Assembly (NCBI GenBank): GCA_022825725.1
Contig: JAJDWE010000084.1
Span: 1 to 64,000 of the forward strand
DNA: 64,000 bases
DNA from: Gemmatimonadota bacterium
Lineage (GTDB): Bacteria; Gemmatimonadota; Gemmatimonadetes; Palauibacterales; Palauibacteraceae
Reading direction: 5' to 3'
In this document: piece after piece, positions 8,398 to 15,822 of the stretch
Layout: each line of letters opens with the position of its first letter
How positions within the stretch are numbered: position 1 is the first letter of the stretch
Notes under the pieces: model-generated
What the model saw: only the letters and a program-made list of their open reading frames with translations
The model's database searches: none
What the model was told of the DNA's origin: nothing
Made by a program: the position numbers and the translations under genes

Positions 8398-8951
8398 GTT
8401 TTCGGATTTTCTTCCTCTTGGGTAAACACACCAAGCCCACAATACCTGACCCTTGGCTCGTGCTGCAAGCCAGTGGAGTTGTCCTGCTTTCACGGACGGT
8501 TGGATTTCTGTGATTGATCGTCTCCGGTTCTTCTCCTTTCCGCCTCTCGCGGCCGCTCGAGAGAGGTCGTCCGCGGGCGCCGCGGGCGCTGCCTATTCCA
8601 ACGGAGCCGTCCATCGATTCCGAGCGAGGCCGGCCGGGGACCGGGGCGGTCCTGAAGCGGCACTGGACACGGATCCGATGGGACCGCCGACGACAAGGGT
8701 TCGGGTCCGCAGCGCTTTGCGTACTCCGAACTTCGTCGAGACGCCGCCCGTGCGTGCGAGGCCACTTCTCGCAAGTTGACCTGCTACGCTAGGATCAGCG
8801 CGTAACAGAAAAGAACGGGGTACGAGATTCGAAAGGCAGGCCTTCGAGGCGCTCCGGTCGCGCCCGGCTGCACCCGGAAACCGAAGCAACCCCCGGACGC
8901 CATCGGTACGGACCAAGCCCGGGTGTTTCGAGGAGAGCGGCGTTATGTTGG

Positions 8952-8991
8952 GCGAACCCATCCCTAGGTTTGCGAACCCATCCCTAGGTTT
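8952..8991. repeat. Exact tandem duplication of a 20-bp unit
   Basis: Two perfect, adjacent copies of a 20-bp unit that starts gcgaacccat and ends ccctaggttt (8952-8971, 8972-8991). Each contains the palindrome cctagg. The repeat ends 11 bases before the ATG at 9003, at the head of the radical SAM/ATPase/DGQHR cassette, so it may be an operator. A simple slippage duplication is the alternative. Confidence 0.7.
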
Positions 8992-9002
8992 GGAGAGAGA
9001 CC

Positions 9003-9191
9003 ATGGCGGTTCCATCCGTCAGCGTAAGGGGCGTGCTGATCGATCACTGCGCCAGCCGGCTCGCCATCCTGACGTTGCCGGATTACCATGAGCCGTTCGA
9101 GGCGCTCATGGAACGGTGCTCCGTGAGCGAGGTGCGCACGACAACCCTGCTGGCGACCGACAGATACGATACGACCGACGGAGGAAGGTAA
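9003..9191 (+). CDS. Small ORF heading the radical SAM cassette
   Basis: 62 residues from ATG 9003, preceded by GGAGAGAGA at a suitable distance, which supports translation. The sequence (begins MAVPSVSVRGVLIDHCASRL) matches no family I know. It ends 15 bases before the radical SAM start on the same strand. It could be a small cassette component, or a residue of an upstream regulator. Confidence 0.4.
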   Translation: MAVPSVSVRGVLIDHCASRLAILTLPDYHEPFEALMERCSVSEVRTTTLLATDRYDTTDGGR

Positions 9192-9206
9192 ATTGCAGCC
9201 GAACCC

Positions 9207-10853
9207 ATGACCAAACGGAACATCCTCCTAATCGAACCCGGATACCGCAACAAGTATCCGCCGCTCGGCTTGATGAAGATCGCTGCCTACCACGGACCGC
9301 ATGGCCGCGGCGATAACGTTGTGTTCGTCAAGGGCCACGAGCCGGAGGTCCTCGGCCAGGTCTGGGACCGCGTTTACGTTACGACGCTCTTCAGCTTCGA
9401 GTGGAAACGAACATCGGCCGCTATCGATTTCGCGATCAGCGCCGCGAGGGGACAAGCGGAACGCGTCTTCGTTGGCGGCATCGCCGCGAGCCTGATGTTC
9501 GAGGACTTTGTCAAAGAGCCACGCTGGGCCGGTGTCCGCTTCGTTAAAGGATTGCTCGACCAGCCCCCGCCGACGTCCCTGCAGCTGTCGGTGGTCGATG
9601 GCGACTTCGGCGCCGACGACACCGTCGGGACGCCGATCGAAGAGCTTGTCCCAGACTACAGCATTCTCGAACAGGTCCCCTACACTTATCCCGTACGCGA
9701 TGCCTATTTCGGATATGCGTCGCGGGGCTGCATTCGCAAGTGTTCGTTTTGCGGCGTGCCAAAACTCGAAGGTGCTCAACGGGAGATGCCGCCGCTCTTG
9801 GGCCTCGTCGCCGGCGTGGACGCCGAGTTCGGTCCCAAGAAAGATCTAATCCTCATGGACAACAACGTCGTAGCAAGTTCTCGATACAAGGAGGTCATAG
9901 CGGAGATTCGAGATCTAGGTTTCCACGGCGGTGCTGTTTTGGAACGACCAGGCTCGCCGGGTGTCAAGCGACGGGTCGACTTCAACCAAGGTGTCGACGC
10001 ACGTATTCTTGCTAAGACCTCGATGTACTTGCGCGAAATGTCCACGATCTGCATCGACCCACTCCGTATCGCCTTCGACCACGTAGGGATGCGCAAAGTG
10101 TACGAGAGAGCCGTGGAAATGGCGGCGGACCACGGACTGACATCTCTTTCGAATTACATGCTATACAACTTCATGGATACGCCGCGGGATCTCTACGAGC
10201 GCATGAACATCAACATTGCGCTCAACGCGCGCCTTGGCGTCCAGATCTGGTCTTTTCCAATGCGCTATTTGCCGGTAACGATGAAGGATCGGTCACATGT
10301 CGGCAGGCACTGGAGCCGCTATTACTTGAGATCTTTCCAGATCATGCTCCAGGCGACGCACGGCGTCGTGTCCGGCAGCCATAACTTTTTCCTGCGAGCC
10401 TTCGGCAACAGCTACGAGGAATTCGAGAAACTGCTAGCACTGCCGCATGCCTTCATCTTCCACCGTAACTACTACGAGCACGGCGAAGGTAGGCCCGTTC
10501 TAGACGAATACAACGCACTCCTAGGTCGTCTGAACAGTGAACAACGAAATGAACTCATCGAGCTGCTTAGCGGTGTCTTGCTGATGCGCCCACGACGCGA
10601 AGCCTTTTTGGAGCTGGCCTCGGACAAGTCTGTTTCGGGTCTCATCCGCCAACTCGTACCCTTCCATGCAATCGATACCAAGGCGCCAAAGGTCACCAAC
10701 ATTGCGCAGGCATTCCCCGAGCTAACGCCTCACCACATACTTCCGGAACCCGAAGCCTTAGTCGAGGACGCGGGCCTCTACGAACCCCTGGACGAGCCGT
10801 TAGACCAGCAGGACCCCACTCCCCTGCAGCCAGTTGGCCCAGGCGTCGACTGA
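9207..10853 (+). CDS. Radical SAM protein with N-terminal B12-binding-like region
   Basis: 548 residues. The radical SAM cluster motif is CIRKCSFC, with C175, C179 and C182 binding a 4Fe-4S cluster that cleaves S-adenosylmethionine. The first ~150 residues, with 'IEPGYRNKYPPLGLMKIAAY', have the layout of the Rossmann-type cobalamin-binding domain seen in B12-radical SAM enzymes, but the DxHxxG cobalamin motif is not apparent, so B12 dependence is uncertain. The remainder is a TIM-barrel-like region and a helical C-terminus ending in an acidic tail. Its stop overlaps the ATG of the ATPase gene (TGATG at 10851), so the two are almost certainly co-translated. Substrate unknown; nucleic-acid or peptide modification is conceivable. 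Confidence 0.8.
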   Translation: MTKRNILLIEPGYRNKYPPLGLMKIAAYHGPHGRGDNVVFVKGHEPEVLGQVWDRVYVTTLFSFEWKRTSAAIDFAISAARGQAERVFVGGIAASLMFEDFVKEPRWAGVRFVKGLLDQPPPTSLQLSVVDGDFGADDTVGTPIEELVPDYSILEQVPYTYPVRDAYFGYASRGCIRKCSFCGVPKLEGAQREMPPLLGLVAGVDAEFGPKKDLILMDNNVVASSRYKEVIAEIRDLGFHGGAVLERPGSPGVKRRVDFNQGVDARILAKTSMYLREMSTICIDPLRIAFDHVGMRKVYERAVEMAADHGLTSLSNYMLYNFMDTPRDLYERMNINIALNARLGVQIWSFPMRYLPVTMKDRSHVGRHWSRYYLRSFQIMLQATHGVVSGSHNFFLRAFGNSYEEFEKLLALPHAFIFHRNYYEHGEGRPVLDEYNALLGRLNSEQRNELIELLSGVLLMRPRREAFLELASDKSVSGLIRQLVPFHAIDTKAPKVTNIAQAFPELTPHHILPEPEALVEDAGLYEPLDEPLDQQDPTPLQPVGPGVD

Positions 10854-12313
10854 TGGCCGCGAACCCAACTGTCGGGGGTGATCTCCTCCGCTTGATTACC
10901 GCCGGGATGTATGACAGCCCCCTCATCCTTTACAGGGAATACCTGCAGAATGCTGCCGACGCGATCGCGGCTCAAGGTAGTGGAACCGTCCACGTCATGA
11001 TCGACCGCATTCGATCACAGGTTGCGATAAGAGATGACGGCACGGGCCTATCTCCCAAGGAGGCGTCGCGCCGCCTCATCGATGTTGGTTGCAGTGACAA
11101 GGTTCGTACGTTGGACCGTGGTTTTCGCGGCATCGGCCGACTGTCAGCCCTTGCTTTCGCGGAGCAGGTTCGGTTCACGACGCGGACGTGCGCAACAGAG
11201 CCCGTGACGGAGGTAACATGGAACGGAGAAACGCTGCGCGACTCAAACCTGGCACAAGTCGATGTCGCAACGGCTATTGAGCGCTGCACCACGATACGAC
11301 AGCTTCTTCACGGCGACTGGCCGGAACGGTTTTTTGACGTCACGATCGACCGCATCCACCGACATGCTGCCTCGGCGCTATTGAACGAGGATGATGTCAG
11401 ACGCTACATCGGAGAAGTATGCCCTGTACCACTGGCGAACGCCTTTCCACTTGCAAGCCGGATCCGCGAGTTTCTCACCACGCACACCGACCACCTCGTG
11501 CTCGATGTTCGCGTCAACGATCACGACTCTCCGGTTAAGCGACCGTTTGGAAAGACCATCCCGTTGACCGACAAGTACAACGCCGCTTTCGAGCGTCTCG
11601 AGACGCACGTCATTCCCGCAGTCGACGGAGACGAGCCAGCTGCCATCGTGTGGCTGGCTCATACACCGTACGCTGGCTCCATACCACGCCGCGTCGGTGT
11701 CCGCGGTCTTCGCGCCCGCGTAGGGAACATCCAGATCGGCAGCGACCGCATCTTCGAGCACCTCTTCCTCGAACCGCGATTCAACGGATGGTGCGTCGGG
11801 GAGGTCCATATCTTGGACGAACGCGTTGTCCCGAACGGTCGGCGCGACTACTTCGAGCCCAGCCCTCATCAACGCAACCTAGAGAACCACATTGGGGCCA
11901 TCGCCCATGAGATCAGTTCGCGATGCCGCCGGGCCTCATCTCAGCGAAATCGGCTTCGCCACATTGGCGTCGCCATCAATCGGCTCAGGCGTGCGCGCGA
12001 CTTCGCGGTTTCCGGCTATCTGCAGCCCGAAGATGCCATCGCCCTAGTCGAGCGGGAGCGCCAGCGCATCCCCGAGATCAAGCAGATACTCACGACGCTT
12101 GGAGCTGTCACATCAACGTCCGACCAGGAGGAGCTTGCCAGTTTCGAGAATCAACTAGAGGATATCGAGGTCAATCCTGAGCCAGCACTGAACGGCGTAC
12201 CGTCCGACTCCGTAGCGACGATCCAAGCTGCTTTCGGTGCAATCGTCGAAGCCATGCCTTCTGATTCTGCCTATGACATCGTCGAGATCATCCTTCGCCG
12301 CCTGTCTCGGTAA
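10853..12313 (+). CDS. GHKL/HSP90-type ATPase
   Basis: 486 residues. The N-terminal ATP site is clear: N-box REYLQNAADA at 28-37 (metal-binding N33, D36), G1 box DDGTGLS at 61-67, and G2/lid GFRGIG at 90-95. This is the pattern of HSP90, MutL and MORC-like ATPases and not of histidine kinases, since there is no H-box. The rest has a middle domain with 'LRARVGNIQIGSDRIF' and 'NGRRDYFEP' and a helical C-terminus. Such ATPases clamp or remodel other macromolecules and recur in defence islands. Start ATG 10853 overlaps the radical SAM stop by one base. A 253-base gap follows before the DGQHR gene. Confidence 0.82.
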   Translation: MAANPTVGGDLLRLITAGMYDSPLILYREYLQNAADAIAAQGSGTVHVMIDRIRSQVAIRDDGTGLSPKEASRRLIDVGCSDKVRTLDRGFRGIGRLSALAFAEQVRFTTRTCATEPVTEVTWNGETLRDSNLAQVDVATAIERCTTIRQLLHGDWPERFFDVTIDRIHRHAASALLNEDDVRRYIGEVCPVPLANAFPLASRIREFLTTHTDHLVLDVRVNDHDSPVKRPFGKTIPLTDKYNAAFERLETHVIPAVDGDEPAAIVWLAHTPYAGSIPRRVGVRGLRARVGNIQIGSDRIFEHLFLEPRFNGWCVGEVHILDERVVPNGRRDYFEPSPHQRNLENHIGAIAHEISSRCRRASSQRNRLRHIGVAINRLRRARDFAVSGYLQPEDAIALVERERQRIPEIKQILTTLGAVTSTSDQEELASFENQLEDIEVNPEPALNGVPSDSVATIQAAFGAIVEAMPSDSAYDIVEIILRRLSR

Positions 12314-12566
12314 TCCCATCGGGGACCGACTTGCTACCCAGCTCCCCGAGCGCTTCATCGCGGTCTCAGAGGGTGGAATCCCGTCGGAAGAACGGCAATT
12401 CACCGGCGCCGGCCTCCGGAGTCACCGCATCAACTCATCGTCGCACTCCGCTGTGCTGCGCGACAATCTTGCTGGCGACCCACGACGGTTGCTCCCGGCT
12501 CGTGACCTCACACTCGATCAGGCTATCCTCCGTTAACCGCCTACTGCGTGAAAGGCGACCCACGGC
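12314..12566. other. Gap between the ATPase and DGQHR genes
   Basis: 253 bases on the same strand between cassette genes. A 79-codon frame (12331-12570) crosses it but is Ser/Thr/Arg-rich and looks like noise. I see no terminator hairpin, so the DGQHR gene may be cotranscribed. Confidence 0.3.
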
Positions 12567-13631
12567 ATGACCGACAAACATGAGTACCTAGGCCCCCTCG
12601 TCGTCGGAGACGCGATCAAGACCGAACTGCGGCGGCGGAGGCAGACGGACGAGTATCAGACCGTTAAGGGCTCGACGAAGAAGCTCATCGCTGACAAGGT
12701 CAAGCTCGAGGAGGCCGACGGTTGGCGAGTGTTCAGAAAGAACGTCAAGTCAACTCGGATGGCCAAGGCGAAGCCTGCGGACGAGCAGCTTGAAGACGAG
12801 GTCTGGTGCATCTTGGCGCAAATGGGCTTCAAGGAGATGAGCGAAGGCCGCCAGTTCACGATCGTCGTCGACGATGGCTTGCCACCACGTCAGATCGACG
12901 CATTTGCCAAGGACGACGAGACCGTCATCATCGTCGAATGCACACGTCGCGATACGCCAGGCAAGCGGAGCATGCTCCCACTCATCGAGAAAATCCAGGC
13001 AATACGCGAGGGCCTCCACAAATCGATCCTCAACGCCTACGGTCGAAAGCCCAAACTCAAGGTCAAACCGGTCATCGCTACGAGGAACATCGCATGGAGC
13101 GCCGTCGATCTTGAGAGATGCACCAGCGCAGATATCGGCGTGCTCACGGACGGCGAACTTGACTACTATTTGCAGCTTGTAAAGCACCTCAAACAGGCCG
13201 CGCGTTACCAGTTTTTGGGGCATATCTTTGGCGGTCAGAAAATCGACGGTCTAACCCGGAAGGTGGTAGCGACCAGAGGAAAAATGGGCGGCGATACCTT
13301 CTATACGTTCCTCATCCGACCCGATGAGCTTCTGAAGATCGCCTACGTCGGCCACAAGGCCAGCCGAGACATCGAGAATTTAGCGACATACCAGCGTATG
13401 CTCCAACCGCACCGGCTAAAAAAGATCGCCAAGTACATCAATGAAGGTGGGAAGTTCCCTACGAACATCGTGGTGAACCTAAAAACAAAGAAGGGAACCA
13501 AGCTACGGTTCGAAGATAAGGAAAAGCACGGTGACGAGACCTGGGGCACAACTGTACCTGCCGCCGACTTACGCTTCGGCGTGGATCATCGACGGTCAGC
13601 ACCGACTCTACGGTTATGTCTATGCACGTGA
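12567..13631 (+). CDS. DGQHR-domain protein, N-terminal part (nuclease-like), before frameshift
   Basis: Residues 1 to about 325 of this frame are the genuine start of a larger protein. Residues 75-126 have the outline of a PD-(D/E)xK nuclease fold: a helix with EDEVW, then 'RQID' with D111, then 'IIVECT' with E124. The usual lysine after E-x is threonine here (T126), so cleavage activity is doubtful. From about 215 the DGQHR/DndB-like region begins ('FLIRPDELLKIAYVGHK'). At the GGGG run 13543-13546 the frame departs from the family, and the last ~30 residues are spurious. Removing one G joins it to the frame at 13531-14892, giving about 775 residues. Confidence 0.72.
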   Translation: MTDKHEYLGPLVVGDAIKTELRRRRQTDEYQTVKGSTKKLIADKVKLEEADGWRVFRKNVKSTRMAKAKPADEQLEDEVWCILAQMGFKEMSEGRQFTIVVDDGLPPRQIDAFAKDDETVIIVECTRRDTPGKRSMLPLIEKIQAIREGLHKSILNAYGRKPKLKVKPVIATRNIAWSAVDLERCTSADIGVLTDGELDYYLQLVKHLKQAARYQFLGHIFGGQKIDGLTRKVVATRGKMGGDTFYTFLIRPDELLKIAYVGHKASRDIENLATYQRMLQPHRLKKIAKYINEGGKFPTNIVVNLKTKKGTKLRFEDKEKHGDETWGTTVPAADLRFGVDHRRSAPTLRLCLCT

Positions 13632-14892
13632 AGCCGGGGGGTTCAAGGACGATTCGACCATGTTGTCCGTGCTCGCCTACGAGAACCTTCCATCCGAGAA
13701 GGAAATGAACCTGTTCATCGACATCAACAGCAAACAGGTCAAGGTGCGCACTGCCTTGCTGGTTGAACTTTATGCAGATCTCCATTGGCGTTCTTCCGAT
13801 CCGGCTGAAGCACTTCAGGCGCTACACTCTCGTATCGCGTCACGCCTGAATAGCACCAAAACGTCACCTCTCCACGAACGCATGGTCGTAACCGGAAAAC
13901 GGAAGACTAACTATCGCTGCTTGACCACGACGTCAATTCAGGCCGGCCTCCGCGTTGCTAACCTGTTGGCGACGTCCAGCAAAGGTGTTGTCCTTCCCGG
14001 CCCGCTGTCCACGGCCAAATCGGACGACTATGAGGCGAACCTCAGGAAAGCACTGGCGGTGCTGTCAGACTGCTTGGAGATGTTCGCGACGGAGCTGTCG
14101 ACTCACTGGCAACTCGGCGACGCACCAGGAGGATATCTGTGTACGAACAACGGCATCCGAGCACTGTTTCACGTCATCAAAGACATCACGGATCATGTCC
14201 GACAGGATGACGGAGTGGATTTGTGCCGGTTGGATGCTGACGAGACCTTCGCGAAAATTGAGCCATATCTTGAAGTGTTGACCGACTACTTTAGGAGTGC
14301 ATCGGCGCAAGAGATTCGAGCGTTTAGACGCATTGGCTCGTCACTGACAGCTGTTCGGCAACAGGCCTATGGTCTAGAAGCGCAGATCAACAAGACGATT
14401 GATACGTTCAGGCCGCCGGGACTAATGGAGTACTTGGCATCCCGTGATGAAGTGGGCACGGAAGAGGCAGCCGGCAAGGTGACGAAGATTCACCGCCAGC
14501 TCTTCGACTACGTCATCGGGACGCTGAAGGATCACTACGGTAAGCAGAATAAGGCGTGGTGGATCGAGGGTGTTCCCGTGGGAATCCGAAAGAACTGCAC
14601 GACCGCGTGGGAAGAAAAGAACCGTGAAGGTAAAGAAGAATCCAATCTTTACCTAATCGATTACGTCGATATTTGTATCAATAATTGGCATTTGGTGAAG
14701 GATGTGATTTCCCTGGGTGCACGGGACAAGGAAAACAAGAAGGCGAACACGAAATGGATCAAGGAACTTAATGAGATCCGCAAGATCACGACCCATCCGG
14801 AGCGTGGTGTTCTCAGCAAGGATCAGGTCGCGTTCGTAAACGAATACCACGACAAAATCGATAAGTTCTTTCCGAGTGTACAAGTACAGTAA
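13531..14892 (+). CDS. DGQHR-domain protein, C-terminal part (DndB-like), after frameshift
   Basis: The literal DGQHR motif occurs in 'AWIIDGQHRLYGY', about 20 codons into this frame, followed by 'EMNLFIDINSKQVKVRTALL', both hallmarks of the DGQHR family that includes DndB. DndB regulates or assists phosphorothioate DNA modification; relatives occur in 7-deazaguanine DNA-modification clusters and in stand-alone islands. The remaining ~330 residues are helical, with 'RKITTHPERGV' near the end. Real coding in this frame starts at about 13544; the upstream part belongs to the preceding frame. The gene probably encodes one protein with the 12567 frame. No dnd or dpd genes are in the window. Confidence 0.75.
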   Translation: MTRPGAQLYLPPTYASAWIIDGQHRLYGYVYAREAGGFKDDSTMLSVLAYENLPSEKEMNLFIDINSKQVKVRTALLVELYADLHWRSSDPAEALQALHSRIASRLNSTKTSPLHERMVVTGKRKTNYRCLTTTSIQAGLRVANLLATSSKGVVLPGPLSTAKSDDYEANLRKALAVLSDCLEMFATELSTHWQLGDAPGGYLCTNNGIRALFHVIKDITDHVRQDDGVDLCRLDADETFAKIEPYLEVLTDYFRSASAQEIRAFRRIGSSLTAVRQQAYGLEAQINKTIDTFRPPGLMEYLASRDEVGTEEAAGKVTKIHRQLFDYVIGTLKDHYGKQNKAWWIEGVPVGIRKNCTTAWEEKNREGKEESNLYLIDYVDICINNWHLVKDVISLGARDKENKKANTKWIKELNEIRKITTHPERGVLSKDQVAFVNEYHDKIDKFFPSVQVQ

Positions 14893-14990
14893 TCACCTGA
14901 CACCCGCACTCGGCGAGGTGAGCGCTTCAGGCGACCGTCGTCACCTACGAAGCGTGCGTTCTTTGATGCCGCGGGCGCGGGGGGGCGTGT

Positions 14991-15066
14991 GAACTTGGCG
15001 ATGCGCGGTCCGCTTCGGGGCCGCTGCGTCACCGAGCTTGGGCATGGTACAGGCGCGCGGTTGAAG
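14991..15066 (-). repeat. Copy A of the tRNA-associated hairpin element (diverged)
   Basis: On the minus strand it has the same order of blocks as copies B and C: a TTCAACCG box, then GGTGACGCAGCGGCCCCG, then a 3' arm ending CATCGCCAA. The hairpin arms pair imperfectly. Unlike B and C it is not followed by the tRNA-Ile acceptor strand, but by a C-run (ACACGCCCC). It lies just after the DGQHR gene. Confidence 0.55.
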
Positions 15067-15149
15067 CCCCTGGGGCAGCTTGGCCGTGCAGGAGGTCGCT
15101 TCACGTCGGGTCGGACAAAGAACGAGCCGAACTTAGCGACCGGGGAGCG

Positions 15150-15240
15150 TGGGCCCGGGTAGATTTGGCGAAGCACCGTCCCCTGCGGGGCCGCTGCTTC
15201 ACCGAACTCGCGCCCGAGACGGGCGCTCGGTTGAACTACC
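15150..15240 (-). repeat. Copy B: tRNA-Ile T-arm and 3' acceptor strand carrying the hairpin element
   Basis: Read on the minus strand: T-stem GGTAG, TTCAA, a ~66-base insert, ATCTACC, then CGGGCCCA. Removing the insert regenerates the exact T-arm and 3' end of the intact tRNA-Ile at 15317. The insert folds into two hairpins (GCGCCCG/CGGGCGC, and GGTGAAGCA/TGCTTCGCC with an inner GTCCCC/GGGGC pairing). The tRNA 5' half is absent, so this is not a functional tRNA. Flanking sequence gaccggggagcg is shared with copy C. Confidence 0.7.
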
Positions 15241-15316
15241 GAGGCGACTTGGTCATCCGTGAGGTCGGTCCAGGATTGGGACCGGGGCGAGGCTTGGGAT
15301 TCGGTAGGAGATTGAG

Positions 15317-15384
<68 letters not shown>

Positions 15385-15391
<7 letters not shown>

Positions 15392-15518
15392 CGAAGAAGA
15401 CCGGCACGCGACCGTTCCGTGCTGAGGGAGGGTCGCGCGCCGGGCGGCCTCCATCCTACGGGTGCAGCGCGGTGGGTTCAAGTTTCCTGGGCACCGGGGA
15501 TTCCACTCTTGGGCTCGT
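15385..15518 (-). repeat. Duplicated tRNA-Ile upstream region, copy 1 (partner 15726-15846)
   Basis: From the tRNA 5' end outward, this stretch matches 15726-15846 with scattered substitutions and a short length difference. Shared blocks include cccgaagaagaccggc, gccgggcgg, tccatccta, gcgcggtgggttcaagtttc and ctgggc. So promoter, leader and tRNA were duplicated as one unit. The right-hand copy runs into the end of phoD and is thus likely the ancestral site. Confidence 0.75.
15453..15481 (-). promoter_or_regulatory. Promoter of the intact tRNA-Ile
   Basis: On the minus strand, -35 TTGAAC (15481-15476) and -10 TAGGAT (15458-15453) are separated by exactly 17 bases. The same elements with the same spacing are preserved at the second tRNA copy. 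Predicted transcription starts about 55 bases before the tRNA 5' end. Confidence 0.65.
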
Positions 15519-15591
15519 AATCTCCCGCCGGGTGTCACGATCGCAATCGACAGTTGCCACCCGCAGGTCGCGGCATCATGACCGGGGAGCG

Positions 15592-15732
<141 letters not shown>

Positions 15733-15793
15733 CGAAGAAGACCGGCGCGCGACCGCTTCGTTCGAGACGAGGGTCGGGCGCCGGGCGGACTCC

Positions 15794-15822
15794 ATCCTAT
15801 GGGTGCGGCGCGGTGGGTTCAA
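15794..15822 (-). promoter_or_regulatory. Promoter of the interrupted tRNA-Ile copy
   Basis: TTGAAC (15822-15817), 17-base spacer and TAGGAT (15799-15794) on the minus strand, identical in layout to 15453-15481. The -35 hexamer overlaps the stop codon of phoD (15819-15821), so the tRNA promoter is embedded in the end of a protein gene on the same strand. Confidence 0.6.

Larger units (their letters stand above)
8124..9002. other. Intergenic stretch with low-complexity and repeat DNA, no confident gene
   Basis: About 880 bases without a gene I can support. It holds a degenerate short-period tract at 8338-8397 and an exact 20-bp tandem duplication at 8952-8991. A minus-strand frame at 8209-8493 (94 codons, GTG start) ends in a lysine/proline-rich tail but crosses the repeat tract and has no ribosome binding site, so I leave it unannotated. 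Confidence 0.4.

Noticed and set aside
8209-8493. 94-codon minus-strand frame with a lysine/proline-rich end
   Set aside because: It runs through the short-period repeat, has a GTG start without ribosome binding site, and no recognisable fold.
9207-14892. Assignment as a Dnd phosphorothioation or dpd 7-deazaguanine system
   Set aside because: Only a DGQHR/DndB-like protein is shared; none of the DndACDE or DpdA-type genes is present in the window.
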